Source: Candidatus Latescibacterota bacterium
GTDB taxonomy: Bacteria > Latescibacterota > UBA2968 > UBA8231
Direction: 5' to 3'
NCBI GenBank assembly: GCA_007136405.1
Contig: SLHA01000101.1
Location: 1 to 59,306 of the forward strand
Length of the DNA stretch: 59,306 bases
Below are positions 7,265 through 15,225 of the stretch, in pieces. Both the position numbers and the translations under genes were made by a program. Each line of letters opens with the position of its first letter. The stretch's first letter is position 1. The notes beneath the pieces are model-generated. The model ran no database searches. It worked only from the letters and a program-made list of their open reading frames with translations, and was not told the DNA's origin.

Positions 7265-9139
7265 ATGCATGAACTGATGAGCGAGGGACGCCGGACGCCG
7301 CCGCACTGGGCGGTGCGTCAGCGGGCGCTGATGCAGCAGATGGAACGGGCCGCGGCGCCTTTCGTGGCGCACGCCACCCGCCCGGATGGCACTCTGGTAT
7401 GGCGCCGTCAGTGGACCAGCATGGACGGCACGGACAACGCCTACGAGGCCTTCCTGTCGTTCCCGCTGTTCTACCTGCTGGGCGCCAGTGACGACATGCT
7501 GGGTCTGGCGCGGCGGGAATTCGACGCTATCACCTGGCAGTTCGAAGATTACGGCACGGTGGAGCGGGAGTTCGTCACCGGCTTCGACTGGTTTCATCAC
7601 AGCGAGAGCTACACCTACCTCTATTATCTGGCCATGGCGGATCCGGACGGATACAAGGAGCGCGCCCGGGCGGTCAAGTTCGCTGCCATGTACACCGGCG
7701 ACGATCCGCTGGCACCCAACTACGACGTCGAACGCCGGATGCTGCGCTCGCCGCTGAACGGCAGTCGCGGCCCGCGGTTCCAGACGTATGAACGGGACTG
7801 GAACTACCACCGTCCCATCCTGTCCGGCTATCTGGCGCCGTACGAGGACCTGCCGGGCGCGGACAGTTCCGATCCGCTGTTCAAGGTGGACTGGACCGAC
7901 GACGTGGTCTTCGAGCAGGTGCTGGCCCAGATCAACGCGCGCATGACCCGCGGCGACGTGCCGCTCAATCTCAGCGCTGCCAGCCTGGTGACCCACGCCT
8001 ACCTGTACACCGGCGAATCCCGCTATCGCGACTGGGTGCTGGACTACCTGCAGGCCTGGATCGAACGACGGGACGCCAACGGCGGCCTGGTGCCGGACAA
8101 CGTCGGTCCGCACGGCCGCATCGGCGAGCTGATGGACGGCAAGTGGTGGGGCGGGTATTATGGCTGGCGCTGGCCCCACGGCGCCCGCAACATCGTCGAG
8201 CCGGCGCTGGTGGCGGGCAGTTGCGCGCTCTTGATGACGGGTGATCCGTCCTGGCTGGAGCTGGCGCGGTCGCAACTGGACCGGTTGTGGGAGCTGCGGC
8301 GCCAGGAAGACGGGATCATCAAGGTGCCGGCGCGGCACGGAGACCAGGGGTGGTTCGACTTCCGGCCGCCGGATCCGTACCTGTACATCCATCTGTGGTA
8401 CCTGAGCCAGAGCGATGCCGACCGGGCCCGGTTGGAGGAGCGTTTCCCGGGCTGGCCCCAGTGGACGCAGTTGCCGGCGGACTGGGGGGCGGCCAAGGCG
8501 GGCATCTGTCCGCCCACGGCCTGGTACGCCTTCAACGCCGGGGGCCATCCGGCGTATCCGGAGCAGGTGCTGGATTCGACCTGCGGATGTGTGATCCGGG
8601 CGCTGGATCGTCTGGACCGGGACGACTCGGATCCCGAACAGCGCGAGTGCTATCACTTCCAGAATCTGAATCCGGTGGTGCCGGAGGCGCTGGTGCAGAT
8701 GACTATGGGCACGCCGGCGGCCATCTACAACGGCGGCCTGCTGCAGTCGCACCTGCGGTATTTCGATCCCGGCCAGCGTCGCGCTGGTCTGCCGGAGGAT
8801 GTGGCGGCGCTGGTCGAGCAGGTGACCGGGGATGGCGCCTGCGTCCTGCTGGTCAACCTGGATCCGGTGCGCGAGCGTTCGGTGGTGCTGCAGGCCGGCG
8901 GCTTCGCCGAGCACGAATTCACTGGAGCGAGCCTGGAGGCGGATGACAGCGCGGCGTTGGAGCTGAACGCGGCAGCGCAACCGGCCACCCGGACGGCGGA
9001 CGGATCCCGGTCTGCCGGAGCCGCGCTGCCGGCCCGGCAACTGACCGTGCGCCTGGGACCCGGCGCGCAGGCGCGGGTGCGGCTGGGGTTGCGGCGGTTC
9101 GCCCACGCGCCCACGTATGCCATGCCGGATATGGGGTGA
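7265..9139 (+). CDS. conserved protein of unknown function, paralogue 1, probable alpha/alpha-toroid
   Basis: A 624-residue soluble protein with no signal peptide. I use the ATG at 7265 because AAGGA at 7250-7254 is correctly spaced for it and too close for the ATG at 7259. It is clearly homologous over its whole length to the gene at 11914. Shared blocks include DGTDNAYEAF, the DAIT-QF segment, GFDWFHHSES, APNYDVERRMLRSP, NGGLVPDNVG, a GKWWGGYYGWRWPHG segment, RQEDGIIKVP and YNGGLLQSHL. The many W/Y/H/D residues and alternating helical segments suggest an (alpha/alpha)n barrel like those of glycoside hydrolases, lyases or epimerases. That is inference, and I recognise no named family. The short beta-rich tail after about residue 500 resembles an all-beta accessory domain. 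Neighbours (sialidase-like protein, oxidoreductases) suggest carbohydrate metabolism. Confidence 0.85.
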   Translation: MHELMSEGRRTPPHWAVRQRALMQQMERAAAPFVAHATRPDGTLVWRRQWTSMDGTDNAYEAFLSFPLFYLLGASDDMLGLARREFDAITWQFEDYGTVEREFVTGFDWFHHSESYTYLYYLAMADPDGYKERARAVKFAAMYTGDDPLAPNYDVERRMLRSPLNGSRGPRFQTYERDWNYHRPILSGYLAPYEDLPGADSSDPLFKVDWTDDVVFEQVLAQINARMTRGDVPLNLSAASLVTHAYLYTGESRYRDWVLDYLQAWIERRDANGGLVPDNVGPHGRIGELMDGKWWGGYYGWRWPHGARNIVEPALVAGSCALLMTGDPSWLELARSQLDRLWELRRQEDGIIKVPARHGDQGWFDFRPPDPYLYIHLWYLSQSDADRARLEERFPGWPQWTQLPADWGAAKAGICPPTAWYAFNAGGHPAYPEQVLDSTCGCVIRALDRLDRDDSDPEQRECYHFQNLNPVVPEALVQMTMGTPAAIYNGGLLQSHLRYFDPGQRRAGLPEDVAALVEQVTGDGACVLLVNLDPVRERSVVLQAGGFAEHEFTGASLEADDSAALELNAAAQPATRTADGSRSAGAALPARQLTVRLGPGAQARVRLGLRRFAHAPTYAMPDMG

Positions 9140-9219
9140 ATGGCGCCCACCCCGGTTCGTCGGCATGAAGCACGTCGGGCTCATGCCGACCTGTAAAGGT
9201 GAAGGGTGAAGAAATCTCT

Positions 9220-9966
9220 GTGAGCAACCGGCAAGACGAGCCTCGATTGTACACCGATCTCAGCGGCTGGTGGCCGCTGCTGTCGTCGCCGGCCGAGTAC
9301 CAGGAAGAAGCCGCGGTGTTCGGTGAGACGCTGCGTGCTCATGCGTGTCGCCCGCTGCGGTCCCTCCTGGAGCTCGGTTCGGGCGGCGGTAACAACGCGT
9401 CACACCTGAAGCGGCACTTCGACATGACCCTGGTGGACCGCGCTCCCGGAATGCTGGCCGTGAGTCGCGCTCTCAATCCCGAATGCCGGCACATCCCGGG
9501 CGATATGCGCACCGTACGACTGGGGCGTGCATTCGACGCGGTGTTCATCCACGATGCCATCGCCTACCTGACCACAGAGGACGAACTGGCTCAGGCCATG
9601 GCGACGGCCTGGGTACACTGCGCGACCGGCGGAGTGGCGCTGTTCGTGCCGGATTGCACCCGGGAGACGTTCCACCCGTCGACGAGCCATGGCGGCCACG
9701 ACGGGGACGGCCGGGGCTTGCGTTACCTGGAGTGGTCCATGGACCCGGACCCGGCGGACACCACATACGAGACGCACTTCGCATATCTGCTGCGCGAGAC
9801 CGACGCTACCGTGCGCTGCGTTCAGGATCGACACGTGCTGGGGCTTTTTACCCGCGCGACATGGCTGCGGCTGATCCGCGCGGCGGGATTCGCGGCGCGC
9901 TGCATCTCCTGGAGCCACAGCGAGGCGGGGGAGCTGCTGATGTTCGTCGGACAAAAGGACGACTGA
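9220..9966 (+). CDS. class I SAM-dependent methyltransferase
   Basis: A 248-residue Rossmann-fold methyltransferase. Motif I is LLELGSGGGNNASHLK, followed by the acidic ribose-binding position in TLVDRAPGMLAVSR, then GDMRTVRLGRAFDAVFIHDA (motif II to IV region) and a GGVALFVPDC strand. The later segment RYLEWSMDPDP is typical of a conserved but uncharacterised methyltransferase family. The open frame begins at GTG 9199, but AAGGGTGA at 9203-9210 is nine bases before a second GTG at 9220, giving MSNRQDEPRLY, so I prefer 9220. It lies 80 bases after paralogue 1 on the same strand and may be co-transcribed. The substrate is unknown. Confidence 0.85.
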   Translation: MSNRQDEPRLYTDLSGWWPLLSSPAEYQEEAAVFGETLRAHACRPLRSLLELGSGGGNNASHLKRHFDMTLVDRAPGMLAVSRALNPECRHIPGDMRTVRLGRAFDAVFIHDAIAYLTTEDELAQAMATAWVHCATGGVALFVPDCTRETFHPSTSHGGHDGDGRGLRYLEWSMDPDPADTTYETHFAYLLRETDATVRCVQDRHVLGLFTRATWLRLIRAAGFAARCISWSHSEAGELLMFVGQKDD

Positions 9967-10059
9967 CGGATCCCATCGCGCGCTCGAGTCCGCGTGATGG
10001 GGCTCCGCGCCCTGGAGCGCGTCCGAATTTCCTTGGTATCGCAAGGTTGGATCTCCCAA

Positions 10060-11262
10060 TCACGTCATGGGCGGAATGCCCTGGAACCAGCTTGCGTCGA
10101 TCACCTTGCCGAGGAGGTAGTACTTCCTGTCGTTGTACCACAGCACGCATCTGCCGTTGACCTGAGTGCTGCTGGTGTAGAAGGAATTGCCTGCTGGTCG
10201 GTCGATGAACAGCTTTGGCGCTGCGAACCAGACCGGTTGTTCGGCGGCGGATTGGAACGTACCGGCAATGAGGTACAGCGGCCCCCGGTTCTGCCAGGCG
10301 GTGTCGGCTTTGAAGTCGAACGTGTTGTGGACCATAGCGAAGTAGTAGCCACTGCCTGCTTCCGTGCCCTTCCAGTCGTACATGGGGCACGGCGACACAG
10401 GGTGGAGGTACGGCGTCCCCCCATCCCGGTCCAACAGCGGCTTGGGCGTGGTCCAGCTCTGTCCGTCGCCGGAACTGACCGACCAGTACGGGTGCCCGGC
10501 ACCCGTGCGCATCAGGGCGAACAGGCGCCCGTCAGGGAGTTTCACCAGCGACGCCTCCTCGCAGATGTTGCAGAACGTCGAGTCAACGGCGAGGACTCTC
10601 TCGTTGCAGGAGAACCAGCTGATGTCGACATCCTTGACGGCGGGGTCCTCGTCGATGTTCTCGAACTGAAGGAACTGCGTGGCGCTGCGGCGGCGTCCCT
10701 GGATCATGACATGGCGGCTCATGGCGACCAGAAATCTGCCGCCCTTGCCCAGCCGGAGCGGACGTTGCCAGTTGACCCAGTCCGGTGGCATGTCCGGGTC
10801 CGGGTGGTCGTACTGCATGCGCGGCATGGGGATGTTTTCCGGCTCGGACCAGGTCTCGCCGTCGTCATCCGAGTAGCGGCCGAACATGAGGCCGCAATGC
10901 TGATGGTGCAGACCGTGCTTGCCCTCGATCTGCTGGTTGTACAGCACGTAGATCCGCCCAGACGCACTGATCATCGGCTGCTGCCAGGAGGCGATGGGGC
11001 GGGGGCGCAACCTGCATTCCGAGCCGGCAAGGACGATGGGAGTCGTCCACGTTGCCCCCTTGTCTGTGCTTTTCGAAAAAGCGATATGCTGATCCTGGTC
11101 GCCTTCGCGGGAAGCCTGCGTCCACGCGGCAAACAGGCGTCCGTCCGGCTTGTCGAAGACCTGGAAGTGGTCGTTGTAGGTGTCGCCGCGCTCGTCTGGT
11201 TTGTCCTTCGGGACGAACACGATGAAATCGGGCCCGGAAGTCTGCATGTCAGACTCGGTCAT
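10060..11262 (-). CDS. sialidase/BNR-repeat (exo-alpha-sialidase-like) protein
   Basis: A 400-residue six-bladed-propeller-type protein. Three Asp-box (BNR) motifs are visible: SKSTDKGATWTTP, YSDDDGETWSEP and SSGDGQSWTTP. The open frame reaches up to 11493, but AGGAG at 11271-11275 sits eight bases before the ATG at 11262, and the extra N-terminal sequence is not protein-like, so I place the start there. No signal peptide is evident, so it is probably cytoplasmic. In this family catalytic sialidases carry an arginine triad and a Tyr/Glu pair; I cannot confirm these by eye, so the substrate may be another glycan, or it may be a lectin-like protein. It converges with the methyltransferase gene and is divergent from paralogue 2. 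Confidence 0.8.
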   Translation of the reverse strand: MTESDMQTSGPDFIVFVPKDKPDERGDTYNDHFQVFDKPDGRLFAAWTQASREGDQDQHIAFSKSTDKGATWTTPIVLAGSECRLRPRPIASWQQPMISASGRIYVLYNQQIEGKHGLHHQHCGLMFGRYSDDDGETWSEPENIPMPRMQYDHPDPDMPPDWVNWQRPLRLGKGGRFLVAMSRHVMIQGRRRSATQFLQFENIDEDPAVKDVDISWFSCNERVLAVDSTFCNICEEASLVKLPDGRLFALMRTGAGHPYWSVSSGDGQSWTTPKPLLDRDGGTPYLHPVSPCPMYDWKGTEAGSGYYFAMVHNTFDFKADTAWQNRGPLYLIAGTFQSAAEQPVWFAAPKLFIDRPAGNSFYTSSTQVNGRCVLWYNDRKYYLLGKVIDASWFQGIPPMT

Positions 11263-11442
11263 AGTCTTATCTCCTGTGGCTTTATCGGCCATCGCCTCTT
11301 GATGCCTGATGATGCAGGTTCTCTTCATACTCAATGGCGCAGGTGCAGGCGCGCTGTCAAACGTCGCCTGCCACTGCTGGCTCGGCTCTGTACCTGATTC
11401 ACGCAGCGCGGTCTGCCGTGATCTGCATACGTCTGGCCAGCA

Positions 11443-11471
11443 TTCATAGGTGTAATGAACCCGCGTGTCAA
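11443..11471 (-). promoter_or_regulatory. sigma-70 promoter of the sialidase-like gene
   Basis: On the minus strand a perfect TTGACA (11466-11471) and TATGAA (11443-11448) are exactly 17 bases apart. Transcription would begin near 11436, leaving a leader of about 170 bases before the ATG at 11262. Confidence 0.6.
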
Positions 11472-11481
11472 GTATACTTGA
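11468..11481. promoter_or_regulatory. 14-bp perfect palindrome, candidate repressor operator
   Basis: TCAAGTATACTTGA is a perfect inverted repeat and overlaps the -35 box of the minus-strand promoter. A GTATAC-centred palindrome of this length is typical of GntR/FadR-type dimeric repressors (family knowledge). No regulator gene is present in the window, so the binding protein is unknown. Confidence 0.55.
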
Positions 11482-11913
11482 AGCGAGCGTCAAGAGGCCA
11501 GTGCCTCAGGTATATCAACGTGGCCGCAGTCGTGCGGAGAACGAGAACAGCCATACCAGTCGCATCCATGACACGTCCGCCAGAACTCCTTTACCTCGGG
11601 CCGGCGCACGAAATATCTGGGGTATTTGCGCTTCAATCACACAACATGCGGTGGGCGTCCCGCGGCGGCGCGACTTTTGACGGTGAACTCATCCATGGCA
11701 TCGTAACCGAGCTGCTCGAGCGGGTCGCCGACCTGTAACCTGGACTTGACCCCGTCTGGACGATATCGTAACCCTGCGGACTGACCACACGGTGCGTTGG
11801 TGATGTTCGCTGGCATGGAGCAATCCTGTGCCCGATCATGCAAACGGCTTCAGGGAGCCATGCGCAACGCACGTGACTCAGGCGCAATCCAACTCATCAT
11901 CGAGGACGACACC
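11482..11913. other. intergenic region between divergent genes
   Basis: No convincing gene. A + strand ORF that crosses from 11334 to 11738 has no domain, no ribosome-binding site and lies over the promoter of the sialidase-like gene. TTGACC at 11746-11751 could be a -35 box for paralogue 2, but the -10 candidate (TAACCC) is poor. Confidence 0.4.
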
Positions 11914-13797
11914 ATGCACACCATACAGGCGACGACACCGTTCATCCAGCCGCCGCGCTGGGCCTTGCTGCAGCGCAGTCTGTTCGACCTGACGGACCGC
12001 GCCGCCGCGCCGGTCCTGGAGCGGTACGTCAACCCTGACGGCACGATCCTGTGGCCCACCCGGGAAGACTTCAAGAGCATCGACGGGCTGGACGACGCGT
12101 ACGAGAGCTTCCACAACTGGCCGCTGTATTACGCCCTGGGCGGCGCGTTACTGTACCTGGACGCTTCCCGCAAGGAATACGACGCCATCACCGCCCAGTT
12201 CGCCCGGTACGACACCGGTCACGGCCACCCCATGGTCGTCAAGGAGTACGAACAGGGGTACGACTGGATGCACCAGGGGGAGGGCTACGAATTTTTCTAC
12301 ATGCTCGGACTGGCCGATCCCGGCGACCCGCGCCATCGCGAGCGTGCCCGGTGCTACGCCGGTTTCTATATGGACGAGGATCCGGAGGCGCCCAATTACG
12401 ATCCGGAACGCAAGCTGCTGCGTTCGCCGCATGTCGGCAGCATGGGGCCCGCCTGGCGCAACTTCGACAAGCACTACACCCGGTACCGGTACGCGCAGTG
12501 GAAACCCTGGCCGCTGCCTTTTCACGACATCCCCGGCATTCAGTCCGTGGAGGATCTGCAGGATCCGGAGAACGAACGCAAGATGGGCGAGGCTCTGGTC
12601 GAGCGCATGGCCCGCGGCGACGTGGTGGCCAATCTGGCCAGCACCAGTCTGGTCACCCATGCCTACCTGCTGACTGGCGACGAAAAATGCCGACGCTGGG
12701 TCCGTGATTATACCGAGGCCTGGATGGAACGCGCCGCGCGCAACGGCGGCCTGGTGCCGGACAACGTCGGCCTGTCGGGGCAGATTGGCGAGTACCTGGG
12801 CGGCAAATGGTACGGCGGCTACTACGGCTGGACGTGGCCCCACGGCTGGCATCACATCGGCGACGCGGTGATCGCCGCCGCGGAGAATATGGCCCTGTTG
12901 TACCAGGATCCGTCCTATATCGACTTCGCCCGCCAGCAGATCCTCAAGCTGATGGAGCACGGGCGCCAGGAGGACGGCGTGTTCAAGGTGCCCTATTTCC
13001 ACCACGATCACGGCTGGCAGGGGTACGGGCCGCTGCACGCGCGCTACCTGGCCCATGTATGGACCGTGTCCCAGGATGACGCGGACCTGGAACTGGTGCG
13101 CCGGACGCGGGATCATCGCAGCCGCGACTATACCCGGGTCATCCCCCAGTTTTCCAAGCACGGCGGCAACCACGACGCTCCGTGGCTCAGCTTTCTGCTG
13201 GGCGAGTACCCGGACTACCCGGTGGACATCATGGAGCATAATCACGCCCAGGTGTACCAGCGGCTGGCGTTCATGCAGGACGACCGGCAGGATCCGTCCA
13301 CGTATGGGGACTGGTATCTGCAGGTGCGCAATCCGGTGACCGTGGAGGGTCTGTTGCAGCTGGCCACAGGCGGACCGCTGTTCCAGTACAACGGCGGTCT
13401 GCAGGTGGGGCGGCTGTGGTACCATGACGCCGGGGCGCGGCGTCCGGGGCTGCCGCCGGATGTGGCTGCGCTGGTGACGGCGCTGGCGGATACGCAGGCG
13501 ACAGTGACGCTGGTCAACCTGCATGCGACGGCGACGCGGCGGGTGGTGGTGCAGGGCGGGACGTTCGGAGAGCACCGCTTCACGGAGGTCGCCTTCACTC
13601 AGCGCACCGCCCAGAGCGAGCCCAGTCCACACTGGAACGACGCTCAGTACCGGGACTTCGTGGACCAGGATACGCGCCACAACCGTGTCACCGTGAACGC
13701 GACGCACTTCACCGTGGAGCTGCCGCCGGCCACGCAGGTCGAGCTGGATCTGGGCATGCAGCGATATGCCGCTACGCCGCGGTACGGGATGTCGTAA
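11914..13797 (+). CDS. conserved protein of unknown function, paralogue 2, probable alpha/alpha-toroid
   Basis: A 627-residue protein homologous throughout to the gene at 7265. The open frame begins at 11797, but GAGGA at 11902-11906 is seven bases before the ATG at 11914, and from this start the lengths agree (627 against 624). Shared blocks include DGLDDAYESF, EYDAITAQF, GYDWMHQGEGYEFF, EAPNYDPERKLLRSP, SLVTHAYL-TG, NGGLVPDNVG, a GKWYGGYYGWTWPHG segment, RQEDGVFKVP and QYNGGLQVG. Differences cluster in the 170-210 region and in a longer C-terminal linker. No signal peptide is seen. A glycan-active enzyme of (alpha/alpha)-barrel type is a reasonable guess; the catalytic acids are not identified. 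Confidence 0.85.
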   Translation: MHTIQATTPFIQPPRWALLQRSLFDLTDRAAAPVLERYVNPDGTILWPTREDFKSIDGLDDAYESFHNWPLYYALGGALLYLDASRKEYDAITAQFARYDTGHGHPMVVKEYEQGYDWMHQGEGYEFFYMLGLADPGDPRHRERARCYAGFYMDEDPEAPNYDPERKLLRSPHVGSMGPAWRNFDKHYTRYRYAQWKPWPLPFHDIPGIQSVEDLQDPENERKMGEALVERMARGDVVANLASTSLVTHAYLLTGDEKCRRWVRDYTEAWMERAARNGGLVPDNVGLSGQIGEYLGGKWYGGYYGWTWPHGWHHIGDAVIAAAENMALLYQDPSYIDFARQQILKLMEHGRQEDGVFKVPYFHHDHGWQGYGPLHARYLAHVWTVSQDDADLELVRRTRDHRSRDYTRVIPQFSKHGGNHDAPWLSFLLGEYPDYPVDIMEHNHAQVYQRLAFMQDDRQDPSTYGDWYLQVRNPVTVEGLLQLATGGPLFQYNGGLQVGRLWYHDAGARRPGLPPDVAALVTALADTQATVTLVNLHATATRRVVVQGGTFGEHRFTEVAFTQRTAQSEPSPHWNDAQYRDFVDQDTRHNRVTVNATHFTVELPPATQVELDLGMQRYAATPRYGMS

Positions 13798-14098
13798 CAG
13801 GAGATTCTGCGGGTCTTTTTGGCTGCCTGGAGGATACAGGACAACGGCGGGGAGGCGAATGGCCTTCCCGCCGCATAAGTTTACCGCTCGCTGTTCAAGC
13901 TCCGGATTCCAGCTCGGTCTTCGAGACGGTCCAATCGGTGTCCGCGACGGCTTGAGGTACCGAGATGGTCCGGTTGCCGGCGCCGACGTGCATGGCTGCC
14001 GTTGCCTGGCGCCGGCGGATTAGGGGCTGGTCGTTCACGCAGACCTGAATCGCTTCAGATGCCTGGCGCCGGCGGGTTGCGGACCGGACGGCGCGCGC
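13798..14098. other. intergenic region, no gene seen
   Basis: It contains two copies of TGCCTGGCGCCGGCGG about 57 bases apart (near 14004 and 14061), the only structure I noticed. Short frames here have no recognisable domain. Confidence 0.4.
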
Positions 14099-14605
14099 TC
14101 ATCCGGCTTTGACCTCGATCTTGCGCGTCTGTTTCTGCGCCTCCGGCGTCTTGGGCAGCTTCACCGTCAACACGCCGCGCTCGCACGTGGCCTCCACGTG
14201 ATCCCGGTCGACCTCGGCTGGCAACCGTACGGAGCGCTGGAAGGAGCCGTATCGGCGCTGGTACCGGTAACCCTCGGCGCCTTTTTCCCCTTCCTCGCTT
14301 TCATCCTTGTGTTCTCCCTTGATGGTCAACGTATCACCGCTGAGGGTGATGTCGATGTCCTTCTCGTCCCAGCCGGGGACCTCGGCGCAAACCCGGTATT
14401 CCTTGTCGGATTCCTCCACGTTGAGGGCCGGCATGCCAGCCCCCCAGGCATGGCCCAACTCCCTGAACGGAGTCAGCTCCGTGCCCCGGAAAAATCGATC
14501 GAACAGGTCGTCGAAGGCTCGGTGAAAAGCGGGAAGCGCATCTTCCGCCCGCCGTACCTCGACATCGCGATCCGTCTTCCACGGTACCAGATCTTTGATG
14601 GACAT
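14099..14605 (-). CDS. small heat-shock protein Hsp20 (alpha-crystallin family)
   Basis: A 168-residue ATP-independent holdase chaperone. The alpha-crystallin domain spans about residues 60-160, opening at MPALNVEESDKEYRV, with the family's VPGWDEKDIDITL and the near-invariant C-terminal GVLTVKLPK. The N-terminal arm contains the usual aromatic stretch FHRAFDDLFDRFF. The open frame starts earlier, at 14647, but GGAGG at 14613-14617 lies seven bases before the ATG at 14605, giving MSIKDLVPWK, a common Hsp20 start. A sigma-54 promoter about 70-90 bases upstream suggests control by an enhancer-binding protein rather than only by sigma-32. Confidence 0.95.
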   Translation of the reverse strand: MSIKDLVPWKTDRDVEVRRAEDALPAFHRAFDDLFDRFFRGTELTPFRELGHAWGAGMPALNVEESDKEYRVCAEVPGWDEKDIDITLSGDTLTIKGEHKDESEEGEKGAEGYRYQRRYGSFQRSVRLPAEVDRDHVEATCERGVLTVKLPKTPEAQKQTRKIEVKAG

Positions 14606-14677
14606 GGCATTGCCTCCTGCTTGTCGAATGGATAATTCGCGCCTCACTACGGGCGCCTCTTGATCTCACCCACTTCC

Positions 14678-14694
14678 ATGCAAGCATCGTGCCA
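14678..14694 (-). promoter_or_regulatory. sigma-54 (RpoN) promoter of hsp20
   Basis: The minus strand reads TGGCACGATGCTTGCAT, matching the -24/-12 consensus TGGCACG-N4-TTGCA at every fixed position with correct spacing. Transcription would start near 14668, about 60 bases before the hsp20 ATG at 14605. Confidence 0.75.
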
Positions 14695-14723
14695 GTGTAG
14701 CACGCCCATCGGTGGTGATGGCG

Positions 14724-14737
14724 CGGGTAACGGGTAA
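14724..14737. repeat. 7-bp direct repeat upstream of the sigma-54 promoter
   Basis: CGGGTAA occurs twice in tandem, about 30-45 bases upstream of the -24 element. It could be part of an activator site, though enhancers usually lie farther away and form inverted repeats. Confidence 0.3.
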
Positions 14738-14859
14738 CCGATTGAAATTGCGTGCTTTGCGATTCCAATGAGAGCCCGGTAAAAACGGACATGGAGGCAG
14801 CTCCCGGCAGCACCTCCAGGGGCGCGCCGCAGGAGTCTCGAGGAGACTGTCAAGGTTGC

Positions 14860-14901
14860 ATCACGCCGCGACAGGACGACATCACGCCGCGACAGGATGA
14901 C
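14860..14901. repeat. two tandem 21-bp repeats
   Basis: ATCACGCCGCGACAGGA begins both units (14860-14880 and 14881-14901), which differ at one base (C to T at 14898). They lie in the noncoding region upstream of hsp20. Confidence 0.8.
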
Positions 14902-15100
14902 AGTGGACCGTACTGCGGGTTGTGATGGTACACGCTAGCAACTGATATAGGGCAGGATAAGCCCCCAGTTTCCGCCGATGCCCGAATCCCAGCGGACGCC
15001 GCTCAGCAGCGTGCGCTGGTTGCGGCGTTTGCGTGTGGATCAGGACGCAGGACGCCGTCCCGGCAGGAAGGGCCTAGCTGATGCCAGCTTTGCGATTCAG

Positions 15101-15126
15101 CCGCGCGTCCGCGCGCGGACGCGCGG
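15101..15126. repeat. 26-bp perfect GC palindrome
   Basis: The sequence beginning CCGCGCGTCCGCG is followed directly by its exact reverse complement. It could extrude a 13-bp cruciform or form an RNA hairpin. There is no T-run beside it on either strand. Confidence 0.85.
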
Positions 15127-15155
15127 CGACAAGATAACCGATATCATCACGGACG

Positions 15156-15195
15156 TTGGCGGGCACGCGCGATCGCGGGTGCCCGTGCCCGCCAA
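15156..15195 (-). terminator. strong hairpin downstream of aldo/keto reductase gene
   Basis: TTGGCGGGCACG (15156-15167) pairs exactly with CGTGCCCGCCAA (15184-15195), a 12-bp stem with a 16-base loop, 30 bases after the stop of the minus-strand gene. No U-tract follows, so it is a terminator or 3'-end stabiliser only by position. Confidence 0.5.
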
Positions 15196-15225
15196 GTGCA
15201 CGCTGGGCGAACCGCTATCCAGCAG

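Noticed and set aside
6689..9184. 831-codon open frame on the minus strand opposite paralogue 1
   Set aside because: It is antisense to a gene with clear homology, and the sequence is Arg/Pro/His-rich without any domain.
11334..11738. 134-codon + strand frame in the intergenic region
   Set aside because: No ribosome-binding site or domain, and it covers the promoter and operator of the sialidase-like gene.
12148..13707. 519-codon minus-strand frame opposite paralogue 2
   Set aside because: It is a shadow of the conserved plus-strand gene.
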